From Corynebacterium matruchotii (GTDB taxonomy: Bacteria; Actinomycetota; Actinomycetes; Mycobacteriales; Mycobacteriaceae): DNA of 64,000 nucleotides. Of this stretch, positions 59,649 through 64,000 are shown piece by piece (position 1 is the stretch's first letter; every line of letters starts with the position of its first letter). Location: NCBI RefSeq assembly GCF_011612265.2, contig NZ_CP050134.2, positions 1,550,001 through 1,614,000 of the forward strand, read 5' to 3'. The translations under genes and the position numbers were made by a program. A model generated the notes under the pieces. That model had not been told where the DNA came from. It saw only the letters and a program-made list of their open reading frames with translations, and did not search any database.

Positions 59649-61376
59649 ATGCTTTCGACGATGCAGGATTTACCGCTGAATCTTTCGCGGATTCTCACTT
59701 ATGGGGCCACGGTGTTTGCCGATTGTAAGGTAACCACGTGGGAGTCAGGGGCGATGCAGGAAACAACGTTTGCGGAAATCGCGGCGCGGGCTGCGGCATT
59801 GGCGCATGCGCTGCATGGGTTGGGGATCACCGGCGACCAACGGGTAGCAACGCTCATGTTTAACTGTGCGGAACATGTGGAGACATTCTTTGCGGTGGCG
59901 TGCAAGGGAGCAGTGTTTAACCCGCTCAATAAGCAATTAATGAACGACCAGATTGCGCACATTATCAACCATGCGGAAGACGAAGTGATCATTTGCGACC
60001 AGCGGTTGGCGAAACAATTGGGGGCGATTTTAGCGCTGGGCTGCCCGACGGTGAAAACCGTGGTGTTTATTGGGCGGGCCGATATTTCCGCCGCGGCACG
60101 GTTCATTCCGGACCCAATCACCTGCGTGTCGTACGAAACCCTCCTCGACGGGCAGTCGACGGTCTACCATTGGCCGGTACTGGAGGAAACCACGGCGGCG
60201 GCATTATGCTATTCAACAGGCACAACCGGCGCACCCAAGGGGGTGGCGTATTCGCACCGGTCCATATATTTACAGGTGTTAAGCCTGCGGACCACGGATT
60301 CCATGGCGATTGAGACTGGCCAGTCGTTTCTTTGTTGCGTGCCGATTTATCACGTGTTGAGCTGGTTTGTGCCCATTGCCGCATTCATGTCGGGGGCACC
60401 CCTGGTGTTCCCCGGCGCGGACGTGTCCCCGGAGGGGTTGGCGAGCCTGATTGCTGCATGCCACCCGCGGGTGGCCCATGGGGTGCCGACGATTTGGATT
60501 CAGCTCATGGTGCACTATATGCGCACTCCCCCGGAGCGCATGAGTTTGCAGGAGATTTTTTCAGGCGGTTCGGCGGTGCCGCCGATTCTCATGAAGTTAT
60601 GGGAGGAGCGTTATGGTGTGGATATTGTGCACGTGTGGGGCATGACGGAGACGTCCGCGGTGGGCACGGTGGCGCGCCCCCCGGCGGGGGTTTCGGGGAA
60701 GACGCGCCGGGCGTACCAGATTAGCCAGGGCCGGTTTCCGGCGTCGATAGAGTATCGGGTGGTCAATGATGGGGAGATTGTGGCGCAGTCGGACCGGAAC
60801 CAGGGGGAAATCCAGGTGCGGGGTAATTGGGTAACCGGGTCGTATTATCATTCGCCGGCGCAGGATGGTGCGGGCGCGGCCGCGGTGTTTCGGGGGGCAG
60901 AGATTAATGATGAGGAGGTTATTGAGGAGCATTTTACGGCGGATGGGTGGCTGCACACTGGGGATGTGGGTTCGGTGTCGGCGGATGGGTATTTGACGAT
61001 TCATGATCGGGCCCGGGATGTGATTCGGTCTGGTGGGGAGTGGATTTATTCGGCATTGTTGGAGAATGAGATCATGGCGGCGAAGCCGGTAGTGGAGTGC
61101 GCGGTTATTGGTTACCCCGATAAGAAATGGGGTGAGCGGCCGTTGGCGGTGACGGTGGTGGCGGATGGCGTGCCGCGTGATCGAGACACGGCGGAGCAGT
61201 TGCGGGATCATTTGCGGGAGAGTTTTCCGTCGTGGATGCTGCCGGAGTATTGGACGTTTGTGGATTCGATTGATAAAACGTCGGTGGGTAAGTTCGACAA
61301 GATTGATTTGCGTCAGCATTTAGCAAATGGTGAGTATTCGGTGATTGCGCTGGTGGGGCCGGGTCAGTCGACGTAG
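59649..61376 (+). CDS. Long-chain fatty-acid-CoA ligase (FadD-like)
   Basis: The protein has 575 residues from the ATG at 59649 (MLSTMQDLPLNLSRIL). The AMP-binding P-loop is CYSTGTTGAPKG. Other motifs are VWGMTETSAVG, the hinge region GWLHTGDVGSVSADGYLTI, RDVIRSGGEWIYS and the C-terminal catalytic Lys in KTSVGKFDK. The YHVLSWFVPI region before PLVFPGADVS is typical of medium/long-chain ligases. It activates a carboxylic acid to its CoA thioester; the chain length is unclear. It lies 41 nt ahead of moaA. Confidence 0.9.
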   Translation: MLSTMQDLPLNLSRILTYGATVFADCKVTTWESGAMQETTFAEIAARAAALAHALHGLGITGDQRVATLMFNCAEHVETFFAVACKGAVFNPLNKQLMNDQIAHIINHAEDEVIICDQRLAKQLGAILALGCPTVKTVVFIGRADISAAARFIPDPITCVSYETLLDGQSTVYHWPVLEETTAAALCYSTGTTGAPKGVAYSHRSIYLQVLSLRTTDSMAIETGQSFLCCVPIYHVLSWFVPIAAFMSGAPLVFPGADVSPEGLASLIAACHPRVAHGVPTIWIQLMVHYMRTPPERMSLQEIFSGGSAVPPILMKLWEERYGVDIVHVWGMTETSAVGTVARPPAGVSGKTRRAYQISQGRFPASIEYRVVNDGEIVAQSDRNQGEIQVRGNWVTGSYYHSPAQDGAGAAAVFRGAEINDEEVIEEHFTADGWLHTGDVGSVSADGYLTIHDRARDVIRSGGEWIYSALLENEIMAAKPVVECAVIGYPDKKWGERPLAVTVVADGVPRDRDTAEQLRDHLRESFPSWMLPEYWTFVDSIDKTSVGKFDKIDLRQHLANGEYSVIALVGPGQST

Positions 61377-61417
61377 AATCGTCGACAAGCACTTCAATTC
61401 GTTAATGTTTAGGTATT

Positions 61418-62518
61418 ATGCGCAGTCGACTTCCATTTCCTACGTTACGGACCGCACCCACCGAATTTTTTGAAGAAAAACGCGATGATCTTGGGGTGTG
61501 GCGGCTTCAGGATACGTTCGGCCGGGTCGCCCGGGACCTCAGGGTGTCGCTCACTGACCGGTGTAATCTTCGCTGCACTTATTGCATGCCTGCCGACGGC
61601 CTGGAGTGGATTCCCCGCCCCAACACGCTTGACGACGACGAAACGATTCGACTCATCACCCTTGCGGTGACCATGCTTGGTATCCGGCAGGTGCGGTTCA
61701 CCGGTGGGGAGCCGCTGCTTCGGCGGGGTCTGGAATCCATTATTGCCGCTACCGCCGCGCTCACCGCCGACACGGGTGAGCCTGTGACAACCGCGCTGAC
61801 CACGAATGGTTTGGGCCTGGATAAAAGCGCCGCCAAATTGAAGGCGGCCGGGCTGCACCGGGTCAATATTTCCCTCGATACTCTCGACGCCGACCAGTAT
61901 GCCGCCCTCACCCGGCGGGATCGGCACCGTGATGTGCTGGCCGGCATCGACGCTGCCCTTGCGGCCGGGTTGACGCCGGTGAAAATCAACGCGGTCATTA
62001 TGCCTGGTGTGAACGAGACCGCCATTCTTCCGCTGGCCGAATATTGTCTCGACAGGGGGCTGCAACTGCGGTTTATTGAGCACATGCCGTTAGGGCCGCG
62101 GGATAGTTGGGATCGGAAGACGCTGGTCACCGCCGAGGATATTATCCGCCGGCTCCGGGACCGATTTACGCTGGTTGCGTCGTCGAAGCCGCGGGGGGCG
62201 GCACCGGCCCAACTGTGGGATGTGACCGGGACTACCGCGTCCGGGCCGGTGAGTGGGCAGATTGGGGTGATTGCCGCGGTCACGCACCCGTTCTGTGGAG
62301 ATTGCGACCGTACCCGGCTCACCACGGACGGGATGATTCGGAGCTGCTTGTTTTCGCATGAGGAGACGTCGCTGCGAGACATGATGCGCGCGGGAGCATC
62401 GGATGCGGAGCTCGCGGCATCTTGGGTGCGCGCAATGTGGCGGAAAAAGGCTGGTCATGGTATTAATGATCCGCGATTTGTGCAGCCGAGTCGCACCATG
62501 TCCGCCATTGGTGGCTAA
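61418..62518 (+). CDS. moaA: GTP 3',8-cyclase MoaA
   Basis: The protein has 366 residues. The radical-SAM cluster is C49, C53 and C56 in CNLRCTYC. The second [4Fe-4S] cluster cysteines lie in FCGDCDRTR and SCLFSHEE. The C-terminus ends in GG, needed for activity. Other signatures are RFTGGEPLLRRG and LTTNG. It starts molybdenum-cofactor synthesis from GTP. moeA follows. Confidence 0.96.
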   Translation: MRSRLPFPTLRTAPTEFFEEKRDDLGVWRLQDTFGRVARDLRVSLTDRCNLRCTYCMPADGLEWIPRPNTLDDDETIRLITLAVTMLGIRQVRFTGGEPLLRRGLESIIAATAALTADTGEPVTTALTTNGLGLDKSAAKLKAAGLHRVNISLDTLDADQYAALTRRDRHRDVLAGIDAALAAGLTPVKINAVIMPGVNETAILPLAEYCLDRGLQLRFIEHMPLGPRDSWDRKTLVTAEDIIRRLRDRFTLVASSKPRGAAPAQLWDVTGTTASGPVSGQIGVIAAVTHPFCGDCDRTRLTTDGMIRSCLFSHEETSLRDMMRAGASDAELAASWVRAMWRKKAGHGINDPRFVQPSRTMSAIGG

Positions 62519-62544
62519 CATCAAAAAAGAGCAATCATCAACCC

Positions 62545-62569
62545 GGTGGTTGGAACGCCTACAACCACC
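62545..62569 (+). promoter_or_regulatory. Perfect 8-bp hairpin between moaA and moeA
   Basis: GGTGGTTG (62545-62552) and CAACCACC (62562-62569) pair around a 9-nt loop, 26 nt after the moaA stop. No T-run follows. It may be an RNA processing or partial termination site. Confidence 0.4.
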
Positions 62570-62596
62570 CCACACCATATGTTATAGGGAGATTTT

Positions 62597-63892
62597 ATGG
62601 CACAGGATCATTCGTGCGACCATCATGGTGTTCCGTTTCGGAGCCTATCCGACCACCTGGCGGCGGTACTTGCGGTGGGGAAGCCCACCGCCACCCGGAC
62701 CGTGGCGACCGAGGAGTCGGCGGGGCTGGTTCTTGCCGCGGATGCCCGGGCGAATCTGCCGGTGCCGCCATTTTCCAACTCGGCCATGGACGGGTTTTTA
62801 GTGCGGGCGGCCGACCTGCCGGCGGGTGATAGCCCGTGGGAGTTGCCGGTCAGTGGGGATATTCCCGCAGGTCAAACCCCGGTTGATGTGGCGCCGGGGA
62901 CTGCGGTGCGCATCATGACGGGCGCCCCCACGCCGGTGAACACAGAGGGGCTCATGGTGGTGCCGGTGGAGGACACTAATGTTCCGGCCGGCGCGGTGGC
63001 CCTACCGGATAAGGTCGTGATAACCACCGCACACCATGATCGCACACATATTCGACACCGGGGGGAGAATTGTCAGGTGGGCGACATCATTGCCCACACC
63101 GGGACGGTGATCGACGCGGGGGTGATCGCTTCCCTGCTGTCCACCGGGGTGACCTCGGTGGAAGCTTATGATCGGCCGACGGTCGCGGTGATTTCCGCGG
63201 GTGACGAGCTGGTGGCGTCGGTCGATTCGGTGGATCAGCTGCGCCCGGGAACGATCCCGGATTCGAACCGGCCGATGCTGGCGGAACTGCTGCGGGAGCA
63301 GGGGGTTGCGAAGGTCCGGTCGGTGGTGGTGAACGATAATGCGGCCACGTTCCGCAAGCAGCTTGATGCGTTGAGCCGGGAATGCGACCTGGTGGTGACG
63401 TCGGGCGGGGTGTCGGCGGGCGCGTTCGACGTTGTGAAGGAAGCACTGACGAACCCTGCCGCCTCGGGCGCGACGGACATGTGGTTTGGGCCGGTACAAA
63501 TCCAGCCGGGGAAACCGCAGGGCCTGGGCCGGGTGAATGGCACACCCGTGATCTGCCTGCCGGGAAACCCGGTGAGTTCGTTCGTGTGTTTCTACCTTTT
63601 TGTCATGCCGCTGGTCCGGGTGCTGTCGGGCATTCCCCCGCAGGCTGCAGCGCAGCAGGCTCGGCTCATGCTGCCCTCCCACGATCACATCAAGGCGCCC
63701 AAGGGTCGGGACCTGTTCATTCCCTGCGCAATCGATTGGACGGAGGGTGATGTGCACCCGGTCATTCCCGGCGGCATGGGGTCGCATTTCGTCGCGTCGC
63801 TGGTGGGGATTTCCGCCATCATTCACCTGCCGCTGGACCATGGGAAAACCCAGCCCGGCGACCTGGTACCCGTAATATTGTTGAAGGTTTAG
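62597..63892 (+). CDS. moeA: Molybdopterin molybdenumtransferase MoeA
   Basis: The protein has 431 residues. It has the N-terminal domain with PVPPFSNSAMDGFLVRA, the GxAVRIMTGAPTP motif, the MoCF domain with VVTSGGVSAGAFDVVKEAL and the segment LPGNPVSSFVCFYLFV, and a C-terminal beta domain. MoeA inserts molybdate into adenylated molybdopterin. The ATG follows GGGAGATTTT. It ends 3 nt before moaC starts. Confidence 0.95.
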   Translation: MAQDHSCDHHGVPFRSLSDHLAAVLAVGKPTATRTVATEESAGLVLAADARANLPVPPFSNSAMDGFLVRAADLPAGDSPWELPVSGDIPAGQTPVDVAPGTAVRIMTGAPTPVNTEGLMVVPVEDTNVPAGAVALPDKVVITTAHHDRTHIRHRGENCQVGDIIAHTGTVIDAGVIASLLSTGVTSVEAYDRPTVAVISAGDELVASVDSVDQLRPGTIPDSNRPMLAELLREQGVAKVRSVVVNDNAATFRKQLDALSRECDLVVTSGGVSAGAFDVVKEALTNPAASGATDMWFGPVQIQPGKPQGLGRVNGTPVICLPGNPVSSFVCFYLFVMPLVRVLSGIPPQAAAQQARLMLPSHDHIKAPKGRDLFIPCAIDWTEGDVHPVIPGGMGSHFVASLVGISAIIHLPLDHGKTQPGDLVPVILLKV

Positions 63893-63895
63893 CTC

Positions 63896-64000
63896 ATGAA
63901 GTTTACGCATTTGACCGAATCCGGTGCCGCCCACATGGTGGATGTGTCGGCGAAGCAGCCCACAGTGCGCACGGCAACCGCCCGCGGAGAGGTGGCATGT
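63896..64000 (+). CDS. moaC: Cyclic pyranopterin monophosphate synthase MoaC (5' end only)
   Basis: The 35 codons present in the window start MKFTHLTESGAAHMVDVSAK, matching the conserved MoaC N-terminus (LTH..E.G...MVDVS.K). MoaC makes cyclic pyranopterin monophosphate from the MoaA product. It runs off the right edge, so the rest is not seen. It continues the moaA-moeA operon. Confidence 0.9.
   Translation, partial: MKFTHLTESGAAHMVDVSAKQPTVRTATARGEVAC

Overview
This window looks like a chromosomal segment of a mycolate-containing actinobacterium, most likely a Corynebacterium. The evidence is a secreted corynomycolyltransferase (antigen-85 fold), the Actinobacteria-type mismatch nuclease NucS beside the ATP synthase operon, GlgE maltosyltransferase, a long Corynebacterium-type AtpH, and the block rho-prfA-prmC-sua5-wecA-atpI-atpBEFHAGDC, whose order resembles that of Corynebacterium and Mycobacterium. 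Most genes are GC-rich. AT-richer patches lie around 10.0-10.6 kb, 15.8-17.3 kb and 22.1-23.4 kb. I see no tRNA, rRNA, CRISPR array or intact insertion sequence.

Layout. (i) 1-9764, minus strand: a five-gene accessory operon of MoxR-type AAA+ ATPase, DUF5682-vWA fusion, SWIM zinc-finger protein, short DUF4132 protein and a very large uncharacterised protein that runs off the left edge. It resembles the enterobacterial yehL/M/P/Q plus yehI (MolR) gene set with different fusions and splits. (ii) 10607-17006, plus strand: an RHS polymorphic-toxin gene (a frameshift separates the N-terminal DUF6531 part from the YD-repeat part), a candidate immunity gene and a small orphan gene. Short related repeats flank this island, and an inverted copy lies near 22.3 kb. 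(iii) 17339-31136: aldo/keto reductase and TetR pair, ligA, a DnaQ-like exonuclease, an AT-rich patch with a small membrane protein, then a MetE-like protein, mnmA, a spermidine-synthase-like protein, the mycolyltransferase, cysteine desulfurase and etfA/etfB. The etfA gene carries an apparent 1-base deletion.

(iv) 31336-42291: THUMP-like methyltransferase, NUDIX hydrolase, ABC ATPase, glgE and glgB (alpha-glucan synthesis from maltose-1-phosphate), a peptide-type binding lipoprotein, a YbbN-like thioredoxin/TPR protein and a thiamine-binding protein. (v) 42361-57063: methylmalonyl-CoA epimerase, a small zinc-ribbon-like protein, nucS, a DUF2550 protein, the full F1Fo ATP synthase operon, atpI, wecA, the threonylcarbamoyl-AMP synthase gene, prmC and prfA. 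(vi) 57072-64000: rho with a long Asn/Arg/Asp-rich N-terminal insert, an acyl-CoA ligase, and the molybdenum-cofactor genes moaA, moeA and the start of moaC.

Several groups act together. mnmA and the cysteine desulfurase can supply and use sulfur for tRNA thiolation. prmC methylates the release factor encoded by the adjacent prfA. WecA would make polyprenyl-PP-GlcNAc for envelope glycans. The two least understood parts are the MoxR/vWA/SWIM/DUF4132 operon and the RHS toxin island that sits back to back with it.
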